Positions 52,901 to 60,844 of a stretch of DNA of 64,000 nt are shown piece after piece (within the stretch, counting starts at the first letter, position 1; the number at the start of each line of letters is the position of its first letter). Source of the DNA: Melitaea cinxia (taxonomy: Eukaryota > Arthropoda > Insecta > Lepidoptera > Nymphalidae). A program made the translations under genes and the position numbers. The stretch is taken from positions 11,280,766 through 11,344,765 of the forward strand of contig NC_059401.1 of assembly GCF_905220565.1 (NCBI RefSeq), written 5' to 3'. The notes under the pieces were generated by a model that saw only the letters and a list, made by a program, of their open reading frames with translations, made no database searches and was not told the DNA's origin.

Positions 52901-54053
52901 TGAGGCGTGCATAATTTTTGCTTCGTAAATTATCAAAGCACATCAAAACAAAATAGGTTTGTACGATTTTATTTTTGTGTTACCCACATATAAAAAAAGG
53001 TTTGTCAGAAATTTTGTGTATTCTTCATATATAAATTAGATTTACGCTAACTTAAATTTACGCTAAAAAAGGAAACGTGTTTTTCAGCTTTATTCAAATA
53101 ACACGTAATTTATAAAAAAAAAAAAAAAATAAGATTACAATAAGTCACAATTCTTTTTTTCTCTTTAAGGTATTGTTCTATGAATAAGTTTACGACTTTT
53201 TCTAATTCAACTAATAATAATTTGTAATTAATTAATTTAATTTTGTAATTTAACTTGTTTTTTGCATGAAGCGAGATGTTCATTTTAGTATAGACTTATA
53301 CTTCGACAATTCTTATGTAAAGTCTCGTTTATTATATCCAAGAAATGTATTTCGCTCGCGTCATGGCTCTAACCACATTGACACTATTCTGTGATACAAT
53401 GTCTTATGCATTATTGTTATTATGTGACCGGACGCCACTCCGCCCGCTCCATATACAATAGATACACTTATTATTATTATTTATAGTTGAACCTCTGATA
53501 AACTGATGTCTATGTCAAATGTGGTGCAAAATAATTTTTGCCGTAGTGGCATCTTCTCTGATTTGAACCAGTTATTGAGTCTGTTTTGTTATTTAGTCAT
53601 TAACGATAAATTGAGATTTATTTATTATTATAACACGACAGCGTGAAAATGGAGTGTTATTGTAAAACAATTACGTATTGGTATTAGTTTACTCTGTATC
53701 AATGAATGAATAACATTTTTATAAATATTTTTAATGGAACTTGCCAACGACACTGTTAAAGCCGTGCCACTGTAACTGTAAATACGAATTTTCTTATATT
53801 ATACGTGAATAAATTGAAATTTACATGTTCTGTGGTAAATTTGTCGCGATTAAATATATATTTTATAATATACAATTCTGTTGGATCAACGAGAAATATT
53901 GGAGACTTTTATGATTGCTTACTTTAGGATGGAGGCTTCAGAGACCAGTACGACATGCCACGAGGAGGTTATGACGACATGCCGCAGAACCGCGGTGGGT
54001 GGGACTCATCACGCCAAATGGATGATTATCCTAATAAACGTCGACGCTTCTAA
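31903..54053 (+). CDS. nonA: DBHS RNA-binding protein, NonA / PSPC1 / SFPQ type
   Basis: Eleven coding exons: 31903-32073, 35758-36138, 36221-36268, 36349-36558, 36642-36863, 36944-37245, 37326-37434, 37518-37672, 38552-38774, 46851-46916 and 53928-54053. All are GT-AG with consistent phase, giving 670 aa. DBHS proteins dimerise on RNA and act in nuclear RNA retention, transcription and splicing; Drosophila NonA affects vision and song. In order: an RGG-like glycine/arginine N-terminus, a Q/P-rich region (58-184, with 15 consecutive Q), a Gly-rich linker, RRM1 (about 303-372; 'RLYIGNI' and 'NFGFIKM'), RRM2 (about 378-448; 'VRVKNLPP'), a NOPS segment ('RPVIVENLEEPDEFDG'), a long charged coiled coil (about 500-610) and a Gly/Arg tail ending 'PNKRRRF'. 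Introns 1, 9 and 10 are large and full of transposons. It is divergent from XPF. Confidence 0.93.
32525..32943. mobile_element. MITE-like element with 19-20 bp terminal inverted repeats
   Basis: GGGGACATCCATTAATTAC at 32525-32543 and, as its complement, GTAATTAATGGTTGTCCCTC at 32924-32943. Only two mismatches separate the arms. The interior has a 12-C run and repeated 'gagatt' words and is non-coding. It is in NonA intron 1. Confidence 0.65.
33590..33835 (-). mobile_element. Helitron-like repeat family E, copy 2
   Basis: CTAGCGATCCGCCC at 33591, then 'cgggtgcaatgctgatac' and 'gcgttgaagaaataaaggtt', nearly identical to 28341-28560. It is in NonA intron 1. Confidence 0.6.
33860..34450 (-). pseudogene. 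Decayed protein-coding segment, family not recognised
   Basis: The minus strand shows coding-like runs broken by frameshifts and stops: 'RTVTRKYLFDCMQSFNLP' near 34400, 'GRPRKLLRHSSERTKRW' then 'GIRSYVEEDMIVHAA' near 34150, and after a frame change 'SDILKEITSTSP', 'KYKRAFSKTRKEE' and 'SLTPLQALAMFVEA' near 33920. The GRPRK and SERTKR pattern looks like the start of a repeat-associated, DNA-binding-like protein seen in arthropod genomes. I cannot name the family. It is in NonA intron 1, probably part of an old DNA transposon. Confidence 0.5.
34840..35553 (-). pseudogene. PIF/Harbinger-like transposase N-terminal remnant
   Basis: A minus-strand frame near 35390-35290 reads 'NLAIACTTAAALLIIQ' followed by 'KKRKKRKPK', a stop, then 'WMKKLYHE' and, after a small shift, 'RLIEDINYEES'. 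Alanine/isoleucine-rich, then a lysine-rich patch, then W...L...R...NRL.ED is how many insect Harbinger nucleases begin. The DDE core is absent. The right edge has 'ttttacatgacgcgagttat' (35530-35549), resembling the terminal repeat of the element at 59587-60193. Family assignment is from memory of the pattern and tentative. Confidence 0.4.
36221..36268 (+). CDS. nonA: NonA 16-codon small exon
   Basis: 48 nt with a good acceptor (TTTGCATCAG) and donor (AAT|GTAATT), phase 0 on both sides, encoding GPLPRLMDTRQELNPN between the Q-rich and Gly-rich exons. Its length is divisible by 3, so skipping leaves the frame intact. It may be an alternative cassette exon. Without transcripts it remains a prediction. 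Confidence 0.6.
37895..37937 (-). repeat. Family D fragment
   Basis: The complement reads 'aattgtttgcaggcaaac' and 'accgacttcaatt', matching the start of 14895-15430. Confidence 0.5.
38027..38235. repeat. Short inverted-repeat element
   Basis: CCACGGGGGATACCA at 38027-38041 and TGGTGTCCCCCGTGG at 38221-38235 form a 15-bp inverted repeat with one mismatch, about 180 bp apart. It is non-coding, in NonA intron 8. Confidence 0.45.
38552..38774 (+). CDS. nonA: NonA coiled-coil exon with 100% GC3
   Basis: This exon encodes the central dimerisation coiled coil, rich in E, R and Q ('LLREQLRQREQDRERQK', 'ERRRQQENTLFVQ'-like end). Reading its 74 complete codons, every one ends in G or C, whereas neighbouring NonA exons prefer A/T third positions and the flanking introns are AT-rich. 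The high GC also opens long meaningless frames on both strands. It lies immediately before the 8-kb intron that holds the BEL/Pao element. Confidence 0.92.
39753..40499 (+). repeat. BEL/Pao 5' LTR
   Basis: TG...CA termini. Promoter-like TATATAA at 40347-40353 with a CAGTCACT start-like site about 28 bp downstream, and AATAAA at 40437-40442. At about 40030-40200 it holds three diverged units of about 60 bp ('ctccgcaaagggcgggg', 'taccgttat'), which may be enhancer-like repeats. A 127-codon antisense frame inside is not a gene. Confidence 0.92.
40550..45115 (+). CDS. BEL/Pao gag-pol polyprotein, truncated in integrase
   Basis: 1521 codons from ATG, no internal stop. In order: a gag region; two CX2CX4HX4C zinc knuckles (about residues 442 and 476; CFRCKSTSHYTPLC and CFRCMKRKHSRATC) with the Pao-type 'CGVDGCKMPHHAILH'; aspartic protease (about 561, ALLDEGSTVTLID); reverse transcriptase with 'VRMVFDAAARVDGVSLND' and the catalytic YMDD (about 973); RNase H ('VFNDASEQA' about 1157, 'WTDSKTVLHWI' about 1232, 'DDATR'); and the integrase zinc-binding part (H..H about 1460, CQFC about 1496). 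The DDE catalytic core and C-terminal domain that should follow are missing: the frame ends 37 bp before the 3' LTR. The open frame and near-identical LTRs argue for a recent copy that needed integrase from elsewhere. Confidence 0.92.
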   Translation: MASYTRSRKNRSESGIGESERALQANSATFQQIHEESPRSPSTAVGTISQGRAIEKSPVRISMAPPVPLAPLEGDSAQPSTSQRTETTQSCRPPSPTGTVRSRRSTNSAIARIRLAEYEAEKQLAELEERRLNIQKNLIKRRLEANISAIEADDAATIDENERVCEWIDRSQATNQPQEPDVQPPLATEVRGEERMQQRGEGIEQLANVLEKMIHSRPPPRQTSDLPPFNGSIMEWLPFKAAMEDSTRLYKFSATENLLRLRNSLRGEAREIVLSQLYTATHPDLIMKTLEMKYGRPEYIVDKAMEDLKRLPRVGSSSGELNELAVKLQNIVYTMKSVDKRGYLQNPLLIRDVMEKLSPHLISKWAEHAAVNEERIARDNEITVLAEFLMAEADKLLRFTHTGRHGASGFLRRERPTTKRTVVKEKVFTTSEATREEQSVVCFRCKSTSHYTPLCPQLKKLTTNEVWKWAKEQRLCFRCMKRKHSRATCQAKFCGVDGCKMPHHAILHKKAEVVPKEEEPCAEQSTPATVMNVATKSMPGTVLLKTCKVKLSGLRGEVITDALLDEGSTVTLIDEDLAYEIVKGGPKKPLKLKGINEDRRVSSATVKFHIQGVHEDVKHEITARTVKGLQLCRQRVPDNLTRYKHLRGVVRHTVNEDVKPRMLIGADNWHLIVSRQLRTGKHNEPAASRTMLGWVIHGSVPERIIMQKEESVLHVFTPASDLQLQRLVEKHFDVDSLGITNKTRVSENDKRAERILKETIKRKGNQFEVGLPWKTDNLVLPDSYEYALKRLRTLEKKMSKEPAFKSEYGKQVANLIGKGYAEECDGSEQASSVKWYLPHFAVVNINKPERVRMVFDAAARVDGVSLNDCLLEGPDLLASLTGILFGFREKKIAVTADIEEMFLRVKIRPEDQPAQMFLWRDGPDEKPRTFKMTSMIFGASCSPFLAHSVRNYNASEFEDEYPEPARAIKEKHYMDDYLDSFDDENKAVETIRDVMRIHERANFNLRGWNSNSTKVLESIPDVKRSKNSDVRLTAHQMEKTLGLRWNPREDTVGFNTDIKRVPEAVKTQRRVPTKREALSAVMSIYDPLGLISQYTVVGKIILQRLWLKKVQWDEELPSDEAEEFQQWVTGLEDISALALPRCYSMEIAPGSEVQLHVFNDASEQAFATTAYWRIRHEDGAIEVAHVMGKAKVAPLKLLTIPRLELQAAVIGARMASVIVKEHTWKPSKVVYWTDSKTVLHWIRNEDKKYTPFVAHRLAEIAELSHRDDWRWISTDDNVADDATRIGTRRISRTDRWFNGPSFLRTPEEEWPTMIPDGERCDEVVYSTSEGSTSDDVTLPDISRFSSYKRLIRATAMVRLFIERLKEKQRDIPLQVAHMKDAETRWIRQSQKESFGDELNRLKTKQPLRKNSKLTKLDPEIEDGILKARGRIGASTVTTHSNRPVILDGGHSFTRLLIDNGHRNAGHANNERVVNDLRQRFIIFRLRPTVRKIAKGCQFCRVYKATPRRPPKRDLQRRSPSC
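45153..45899 (+). repeat. BEL/Pao 3' LTR
   Basis: Matches the 5' LTR base for base at an offset of 5400, apart from the third-last visible difference near the end (T at 45898), which changes the terminal CA to TA. It is followed by the ATGTG target duplication. Confidence 0.92.
46551..46628. repeat. 39-bp perfect tandem duplication
   Basis: The unit 'accttattatttttttg...atagtccaattta' occurs twice in a row inside an AT-rich part of NonA intron 9. Confidence 0.8.
47124..48694 (-). mobile_element. Tc1-like DNA transposon, apparently complete
   Basis: 1571 bp with 26-bp perfect terminal inverted repeats (47124-47149, starting CACTACCGTCCAAAAG, and 48669-48694) and a TA duplicated outside both ends (47122-47123, 48695-48696). 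One uninterrupted transposase gene fills it. It is in NonA intron 10, opposite to the host gene. Intact termini and frame make it a candidate active copy. Confidence 0.93.
47275..48315 (-). CDS. Tc1-like transposase (DD35E spacing)
   Basis: 346 codons; the likely start is the second Met, MAKRKQ (48309). It catalyses cut-and-paste transposition at TA. The N-terminus has paired helix-turn-helix segments ('RSAICTLREEGYSERQIAKK') and an AT-hook-like GRPKS. The catalytic triad is visible: D in 'LWSDESKFQIF', D in 'FQQDNDPKH' and E in 'SPIELVWDEL'. By my count 35 residues separate the second D and the E, against the usual 34 in Tc1. No stop or frameshift was seen, and the length is normal for the family (about 340). 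Confidence 0.93.
   Translation of the reverse strand: MKMAKRKQITLEQRSAICTLREEGYSERQIAKKLGISCKGVHYTLARKKETGKNEDRKRSGRPKSTTSQEDNFIRVLSKRNRRLTAPQITASLNETRGTPVSITTVKRRLLSAGLRGCVAVKKPKLTIRHKKNRLEWAKEHKNWTINQWKKVLWSDESKFQIFGSNRRVFVRRSKGERASEACTVPTIKHGGGNVMVWGCFGNNKPGSLVRITEKLNKERYLKILKDFAIPGGLNLIGPGFVFQQDNDPKHSSKLCQNFLRKKKDVKIMQWPSQSPDLSPIELVWDELDRRVKNQSPTSSEHLWQLLQSEWKKLDEQYFMKLISRMPRICEKVIKERGGHFDEAKI
49130..50975 (+). pseudogene. RTE-like LINE: endonuclease and partial RT, broken
   Basis: Opens with an APE-type endonuclease: 'VDEICKMMDERCIDVLCVNE', 'YWSGVPQTSRGCQGVVVIL', 'LFILGVYAPTE', 'GDFNGWVG', and 'RSMIDFIIVDERLRKKVLDI' followed by the DTDHFLV active-site region near 49860. Stops occur at 49381, 49576 and 49731. 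The RT part begins near 50555 ('LRLGKAAGYARITVEML'-like) and has 'YRGISLLSVVGKLYAKVL' and 'VQAGFRKGMGCADQVFS'. It is lost after about 50960, before the catalytic box, where a SINE begins. It differs from the RTE at 9.6 kb and is a second RTE lineage. It is in NonA intron 10. Confidence 0.8.
51003..51098 (+). mobile_element. SINE 3' body fragment
   Basis: 'ctgatagcgatcgttactc', 'agtagggaatatatccgcc' and 'gcgtggtggattaagctctg' match 8490-8560 of the intron 3 SINE. It sits at the truncation point of the RTE LINE. Confidence 0.7.
52135..52450 (+). mobile_element. Helitron-like dispersed repeat (plus)
   Basis: 'ggctaatctctgaaacggct' and 'gaccgattttgtcgggac' through 'cacgcggatgaagtcgcggg' are the complement of 21040-21330. 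The terminal CTAG is not intact here. Confidence 0.55.
52510..52650. repeat. Long snapback inverted repeat
   Basis: Arms of about 60 bp, about 85% complementary: GCCGAGTAGCACGAAA... from 52513 and ...TTTTCGTGCAACTCGGC ending 52643. Almost no loop, with an inner CAAGAAT/ATTCTTG pair. As RNA it would form one long hairpin. It is in NonA intron 10. Confidence 0.7.
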
Positions 54054-54890
54054 ATATTGCATTCATGACATAGAATATGTCGCATCTACATCGCGCGATT
54101 CATTTCGCGGTTCTCTGAAGGGATACCCGCTCTTCTAGATGAATATTTACTTTCGACTGTTACAAATAGAGGAATGATGTTTATTATTGTAAAGACAAAA
54201 TTAAATTAACGTCTAGAATCATAAATATCTTTAAGCGTCTAAAAATTAAACATCAAATCTTTATTTGAAATGATCGAAAGTCACTTTTATGATTTAAAAG
54301 CACTGTTCGTGTGTAGGATACTTTAGTCGTTTCGACCTTTAAATATCTCATTGTAATAATTGTAAGATTTAGAGTATAAAATTTCAAATGAAGCAGAAAT
54401 AGATCATAATTTAATTATATTATTGTAAAACGTTTTATATATACGGCCTTGTGCACTCAATTTTTCTAAAGTATCTCATAGTAGATCATGTTTCATGTAA
54501 ACCTTTATGATTGCACAGATCCAGCTTAAAGTACTATAAAATCTTATTGCCATTATATTCCTGTATGTGACAAAATAATTTTCTTAAGCGTTAAGGCTTC
54601 GGTTTCAATACTTTTTTAAAGTTTTTTTTTTTTTAAGGAATGAAACAAAAGTATCATAACGTCTAATATTGCGTCAAAGATTTTTGCGGAATGCAAATAT
54701 TTAAAATATATCTCGGTACTTATTACTGTTGATTCAGTTTACTGTGCTGATTGTTAAATGCCCCTACTGATTGTTAACACGTCACACTCTTCACAGAATA
54801 ATAAATAATATATGTTAATATAAACTCGTAAAATTATAATACTGCTTCAATTTTATTTTATGATTATCAATAAACGCAATTATTATTATA
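54054..54890 (+). other. nonA: NonA 3' UTR (probable)
   Basis: AT-rich non-coding sequence after the NonA stop. Candidate poly(A) signals AATAAA lie at 54800-54805 and 54869-54874. No repeat was recognised until family C begins at 54891. Confidence 0.45.
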
Positions 54891-55190
54891 CTACTGGTCG
54901 CCCAGTGGTCGAAATTCGACCATTATTTAACAATAGACTTTAGTAATAAACAAAAGAGTAGTTATATATGCGTGTGTGTGTCAAATACATGGTAGTGTGT
55001 GTAATTTTTTTTTACTGATTTAATAATGTAGTTTTTTATGCATAATTTAATTAAAAAAATATTAGTATTCTGCACTCCTTCTATATAAAACTATTAGTAT
55101 GCAAAATTTCATATACCTCCATCCGCGCAATTTTCGCAAAAAGGGTTACAGAGTTTTGCTTCACGTATTAATATAAAGATAACAATGTTT
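54891..55190 (-). repeat. Dispersed repeat family C, copy A
   Basis: Begins CTACTGGTCGCCCAGTGG, the complement of the family C 3' end at 24075-24093, with 'aaacaaaagagtagttatat', 'gtcaaatacatggtagtgtg' and 'ttatgcataatttaatta'. Confidence 0.55.
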
Positions 55191-57170
55191 CACTTTCATC
55201 GATATACGTGATTCACGATATTAATGTTATAATTTGATAATTTTAAAAATACTGGCCATTTTTTTTTTCATATGAAAGCGTACTACATGATATTTGTTAT
55301 TTCCATTGTCTACAATTTTGTGACATCACATTTCAAAATATAATATACAATATGTCTGACAAGGACGGGGAGGGGTAAAAAAACGTGAACTTCGTGTGAC
55401 GTAATTTATATATGCCCCCTCCCCCAAGCTGAAACTTTATAATACGTTTTTTTTTGTTTACCACACGTCAAAAACTTGCAGATTAAACTAAAAATACAAT
55501 ATCTTACTTCAAGAATTCTGCTCCGAAAAATCAATTTCAAACAAAATAATATTATTTTATGGTAAATACTTGATACCATTTTCTTAAGCAAATAAGCGAC
55601 AAATCCGTGTGATGTAAATTCACTATTAATGAATATTAAGAACAGCATATTATTATATAGCTCGGTTTGTGACGTGCTGAAAGAACTGTCGAATCAGTTC
55701 CCAAATCGTTTCTTTTTTTTCACTTAGGTTAAAACTACCATAAATGGTGAAAGACCATGAAAATAATATTTTTTTAATTACATATAACAGTTTTACAATA
55801 GCACTGTTTTCTAAAAATATAGTTTCGATTCTGCTATTGTGATGTCTTTTTCTGACAAAATGTTTCTATCGAAAATAAATTAATCTTGGCTTTTTAAAAT
55901 GATAACTAAAATTTCGATTTATGTAGTATACACTCATACATAATATAATATTCTATTCAAACTATATCTTACGTACAGGAAAAAGTATACATGTTTTGAG
56001 GAGTTGTTATTATTCAACTAACCCATAAATCAAACTGAAACTTTTGATCAGTTACGGATAGCTGATTCCGACAGGCTGCCGTTGTTATATTTCAAGTAAT
56101 AGGTAGAAGGGACGCGCCCGTTGACGAATTTCATACTTTTCAAGGTGGTAACGTAGTGTTATCCATATATGATTTGCTTATTGCACATGTATTGAATAAA
56201 TATTAGAATAGCGTAATTTATTAGTACGACTATACGCAAAAATGTTTTATTTAAGTTTTATGCCCAAGTTCAAAAAAATTAAAGACCATTTTTATATCTC
56301 TAAATACAAACGTAAAATAATTAATTGATGTTACAAATGACATCTTAGTTATGTTTTCTTACTTTATGATCATTTGATATTTTTAACCAATATTTTTTAT
56401 TATTGAGATTAACCCTTAAATTATTTTAAAGCGTTCGACATGTCTGTCACTGTCACTATTTATATTATTAAGATATTATTGTATAATACGTGTTAGAAGG
56501 ATGTTTTTTTACTTGTCTATTACTTTACAAAAAGGCGAGACAGTTTTAGTTTATACTTCTTATATCATAGCTAAAAATAATTGTAGGAGCGTAAAATAAA
56601 CTGTAATGTTTTAAGAAATATTAAATAATTTTATTCACAACTAATGACTTTGTAATTTTTGATTTCCTTTGAGTTTTTCTAAATTTTATTACTTTACAAA
56701 CTGTATGTATTCTTTGATTGCTAAAGATCGTTATTTGATTTAAACTATATTAACATTATTTGTTTCAAAAATTATATTTGATAATTTTGTTTTTTAGCTA
56801 ATAGTAAAGTCTTATCTTACAAATTTTTGGTCAGTATCATGAAAATATAAACTGATTCAAGACAACTAAAACTCATTTGACAATATATAACTAAAAATCA
56901 TTTGATATCATATATACCGTAATATTACGCATTCGAATTATTAATTTGGTTCAATATAATATTGTCCATATCAAATTTATCAGATATGCGCAACGAATAT
57001 GTGTTGCATCTCCAGTGATTGTGCCAATTATATTTATTGTTTCTGTTTCCTGTGAGAAGTCATATAAGTCCAGTTTATTTTCCTTTTTGTGATGTGGATC
57101 ATGATGGGCATTATCACGTACTTCTTTCTATCTGCTGATAAGGAAATAATTTTTTGTACAGTGATATAAC
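55191..57170. other. AT-rich region without recognised features
   Basis: No coding frame with support, no tRNA, and no clear inverted repeat. It is probably intergenic, or a distal NonA 3' UTR. Confidence 0.4.
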
Positions 57171-57860
57171 CATGTTAAAAATTTCGTGTATATCTATATT
57201 TGCGACGTTGTACCACTTTGTACCACGCTTTTATTAGCCTGGTTTGTTTGTATGTAATGGAATCTTTGAGCATGATTTTCACCCACTTCCAAAAGTTTGA
57301 TTAATTTGAAACTTTGCTCACGTATCAAGGACCCATGACAATGTAATAATACAATAACAGTTTTCCCATGTCCTAATTAGGACCGCCAGAACTAAATTCT
57401 TTCGTGGATCCTCTGTAGGTAAGAGAGATAAAGCTAGCGCACGATCTGCGCATGCCTGCAGTTTCGGATTTACTCTTTCGCTCGGCCACTCGGCACAGCA
57501 CAACGAAGGCAGATACTTTTCAGGCTAGTTGCATTTTTACCTTGTTTATTCTTTACTAGCTGTTTCCCGCCCGCTTCGCGTGGCGTAAGATCGTGACCCC
57601 GCGCCGCGCGGGATAGTTATTCTATTCGAATTGAAAAACTTGATTGCTCTTAAGTTTACAGGAAAAACCCCCATGCAACAGTGAAGCTTTAGACGAAATG
57701 ACTAAATTACGAAATAGTTCATAAGGCATTTCAATACTATCACATGTCCGCAAATAATTAATTGAAAAATCGAACTAAAAAATAAAAAATTAAGTATAGT
57801 TTAAGAAAACTAAAAAACTACGCTTTTGTAGCTAATCGAACTAAAAAGTAGAAAATAATT
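57171..57860. repeat. Repeat-like segment with Helitron-type end
   Basis: 'ggaatctttgagcatgattttc' region and 'gggtccttgatacgtgagc' (complement side) look like a dispersed TE tail. At 57555 ACTAGCTGTTTCCCGCCCGC begins a Helitron-type end, matching the style of 21040 and 33590. The short antisense frame at 57318-57503 is not convincing. Confidence 0.35.
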
Positions 57861-59580
57861 TTTAACTACAAAGTAGGTATGTTATAGTAGTAGAAAGAAG
57901 AACGAACAATCAATCATAATTAATTACTTCAAAATAAAATTATGATAAATTATAAAATTTTAAGTTATTAAGAGCATAATTTAACTTTTTACTATGTTTT
58001 ATAACTCGCCGCACATAGTTGCAAGTAGAATAATTCTTACATTTAACCCTTTACCCGCCTTGTCATATAATTCGCGTGAAATGCCTGTAGCGCCAGCAAC
58101 TTTTAAGTACAATTTTCCATAGTGTTGTAAAGTATAGTTAAAAAAAAATAAAAAAAAAAATAAAAATCATTTATTTCTATAATCTTAGGTACAAATCATC
58201 ACCGAGCCTTCCCAGTAAGTAGTCAGAGACACTTGTATTGGGAATGACTCGATAGTTATCGATAAACAAATTAATGAAATAAATAAAAATTACAAAATTT
58301 CAATCAAAGGTTTAATTTATTTATTAACTATAGTACCGCACATTAATTAATCTTCAAACATACGTTAATCAGTCTTTAAACATACTTAATCAGTCTTGAT
58401 TGTTATTTCTTCATAAAAAAAATTAATACTCTGGAATTAATACTGTTTTAAGTCTTTTGCACGAGCATTAAGTATTAAAATGATGTTCGTTTCTCACCGC
58501 ACAATAAATTTAAATAAAACAATTTAATAAAAGATATAATTACCTCTTCATCAATATCAAATTCTTCGTCTGACACAAATTGAATTGAGTTTGAGGCAGG
58601 TTGTCTGTGTGTTGCTTGAAAGTATCTTTTAAACTTTTAAGCTTGACATTGGCGTATTGGACTGTCTTACTTCTTTTCTGTATATTTTAAATGTTTTTTA
58701 CTTGCATATAAATTCCTTGACTACTATAATATCTATCTTCTTTACTACTTCTTCATCAATAAAAATAAAAGGTTTTAATTTGTAACAAAAAATATTATAT
58801 TAATTTATGAGTACTGTGTGATTTATATGTTTTCTGTTTTTATAAAAAACCCTCCTAGAATAATAATAATAATGAGTTGAGGACAATTATTTCTAAATAA
58901 AAAAAAAAAAAATAGAACAAAGTTAAAGAGAATAATTTAATACTATATTTAATACAACTCTGTCTTAAAGTAATTTAAAGCACTTTGACGCAAAAAAAAG
59001 AATTTTAAATTATTTGCTGTTGCTCATTCGGAAATTCTAGTTGTCATTTGGATTTTAACAGATCTTTATTAAGTGTACGGGGGGTGGTGGTAGGTAGTGT
59101 GGGTAAATATTTCAGACGGAATTCAAGAACCTCCTTCGTTGAAGTCGCTTTGTAAAGTATCATGTGAAGAACGTTTAAATCAATGAGGATTTGAAACGCA
59201 ACAAACACTTTTAATTAGGTGGTACGTATACATTATTTATTAAGTAATATTACTTATTATTAAAATATAATGTAACTGTACCGTTTGGGCACAGTTACAT
59301 TAAATAATTTTAACCGAAACAGACCGACGTCTTTAATGCCTAAAATTCATTTTAGCTCTTGTTAACAAAAAAAAAAAAAAAAAAAAAAATTCACATTCAC
59401 TATTTTTTAAATGGAAATGTGATATTTTATTTAAAAAAAAATTATTCACGTAAACTGGTTGCTCGTAACACAAGAGTCAATTGTTTTAGTATATTTTTTG
59501 TCTGTTGAAATATGGGTTGTGTGCAATTTTATATTACGTAAATCGTTTATTGATTAATCTGCATTTTTGATTAAACCTAA
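57861..59580. other. AT-rich region, no gene seen
   Basis: Only simple sequence (A and AT runs, a poly(A) stretch near 59368-59389) and a short perfect hairpin AATGTAACTGT / ACAGTTACATT at about 59268-59300. Confidence 0.4.
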
Positions 59581-59586
59581 GAACGG

Positions 59587-60193
59587 TATAGTTCGCGTCA
59601 TGTAAAAAGAACGCTGGCCTTGAAGCTGCGCAGAAGCGATTTTATCGGTCTATTTGGTGGTACGGGGTAGGGGACGGGAGTGTTTATCACGTGTCGCATG
59701 CTTGCCGGTGTGCTATTGGTTGGACAGTTCGACGTCAACTCAAAATATTATCGCGCACAAAAGTTTTAAATTACAAAATTCTCCATTTACTATTTATTTC
59801 ACTAAAAAACAAATATCAATTTATCATTTTAAACACACAAAAACTCTTTAGATACGAATATCTAGAGTACAGATAATATTTTTGAATACGACATTTCAAT
59901 AACTAAAAAATTTGTTATTGCTTTTGTTTAAAAAAAATTGTGATTTTGTAAAGTGATAATTATTTAGGTGTTATTAAAGTGATAATTTATTTTGATAATA
60001 CTTATTTAGTCCGAATTATTCGCACTTGTATTTCTAGTATTTTTTAATGTACCTACCAATAACCATTATACGAAGCCGCGAGTGAAAGCCTAATTAAAAA
60101 ATAAAACAGTAGTACTTGTGCGCGAGTATACCCATGCGCAAACGCACCCCCTCCAGTTTCTTTCAGCGTTCTTTTTACATGACGCGAACTATA
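59587..60193. mobile_element. MITE with 30-bp perfect terminal inverted repeats
   Basis: Arms 59587-59616 (TATAGTTCGCGTCATGTAAA...) and 60164-60193 are exact complements over 30 bp; total 607 bp. The interior is non-coding with GC-richer edges. The TATA at both tips may include a TA or TATA target duplication. A related tip occurs at 35530-35553, beside the Harbinger-like fragment. Confidence 0.75.
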
Positions 60194-60557
60194 ATAATTA
60201 TTAGTAACTATTAGATATACCTCAAACTTACAGAAAAAAAAATACTAGTCTACGAGTATTCGTGTTTAATAAGTCATTCATCGTCGTCATTTAGCTTAAC
60301 CTCACCCTTGACCAATTGGATCAAAGTAAGTAAGAATGTCTTGTTCATATCGACCAGTTAAAGTAAGCTCTTCAAATAGGCGCTGTAAGGAACAACTCGA
60401 TTAATTAAAATCATGTTTGTATTTATTTTTATTATATAACAACATTTATTTTTATGAATGGAAAATATGCTAAAAAGGGGAATTAAGGCATTAAGACGAC
60501 CAGGTCTTTAAAAGTTGGCATTAAATGAAACATAAAAAAAAATGAACGCTAAGGATT

Positions 60558-60844
60558 TTCATAATAGACCGAGAGCCCAAGAGGGCCTGACTTTCATCAT
60601 TTCATACTTACCATTTTTTTTCATACTTACTTTACCCGACTTATACAAAAATTTAGGTTGGCCCGTGGGTAGGAGTGCGAAGTAATTTTATACGCCTTTG
60701 ACACCTGGTATCTGCCAAATTAACCATGAGTTAAACTTCATATTTAGCCATTGTTTCCATCGGCGTTGGGAGCATGCGCTGAGAAACTCATCTTTTATAA
60801 AATAACGAAGGTCTGGCCCTCACTGGCTCTTGGGTTATAATGAT
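60558..60844. mobile_element. MITE-like inverted-repeat element
   Basis: The left end 'cataatagaccgagagccc' and 'gagggcctgac' is roughly the complement of the right end 'gtctggccctcactggctc' and 'ttgggttataatg'. The arms are imperfect, about 30 bp. Total about 287 bp, non-coding. Confidence 0.5.

Noticed and set aside
53881..54138. 85-codon frame overlapping the last NonA exon
   Set aside because: Wrong frame; the phase set by exon 10 gives DGGFRDQYDM... ending PNKRRRF, the expected DBHS tail.
57318..57503. 61-codon minus-strand frame
   Set aside because: No recognisable family, no splice context, and it lies in repeat-like sequence.
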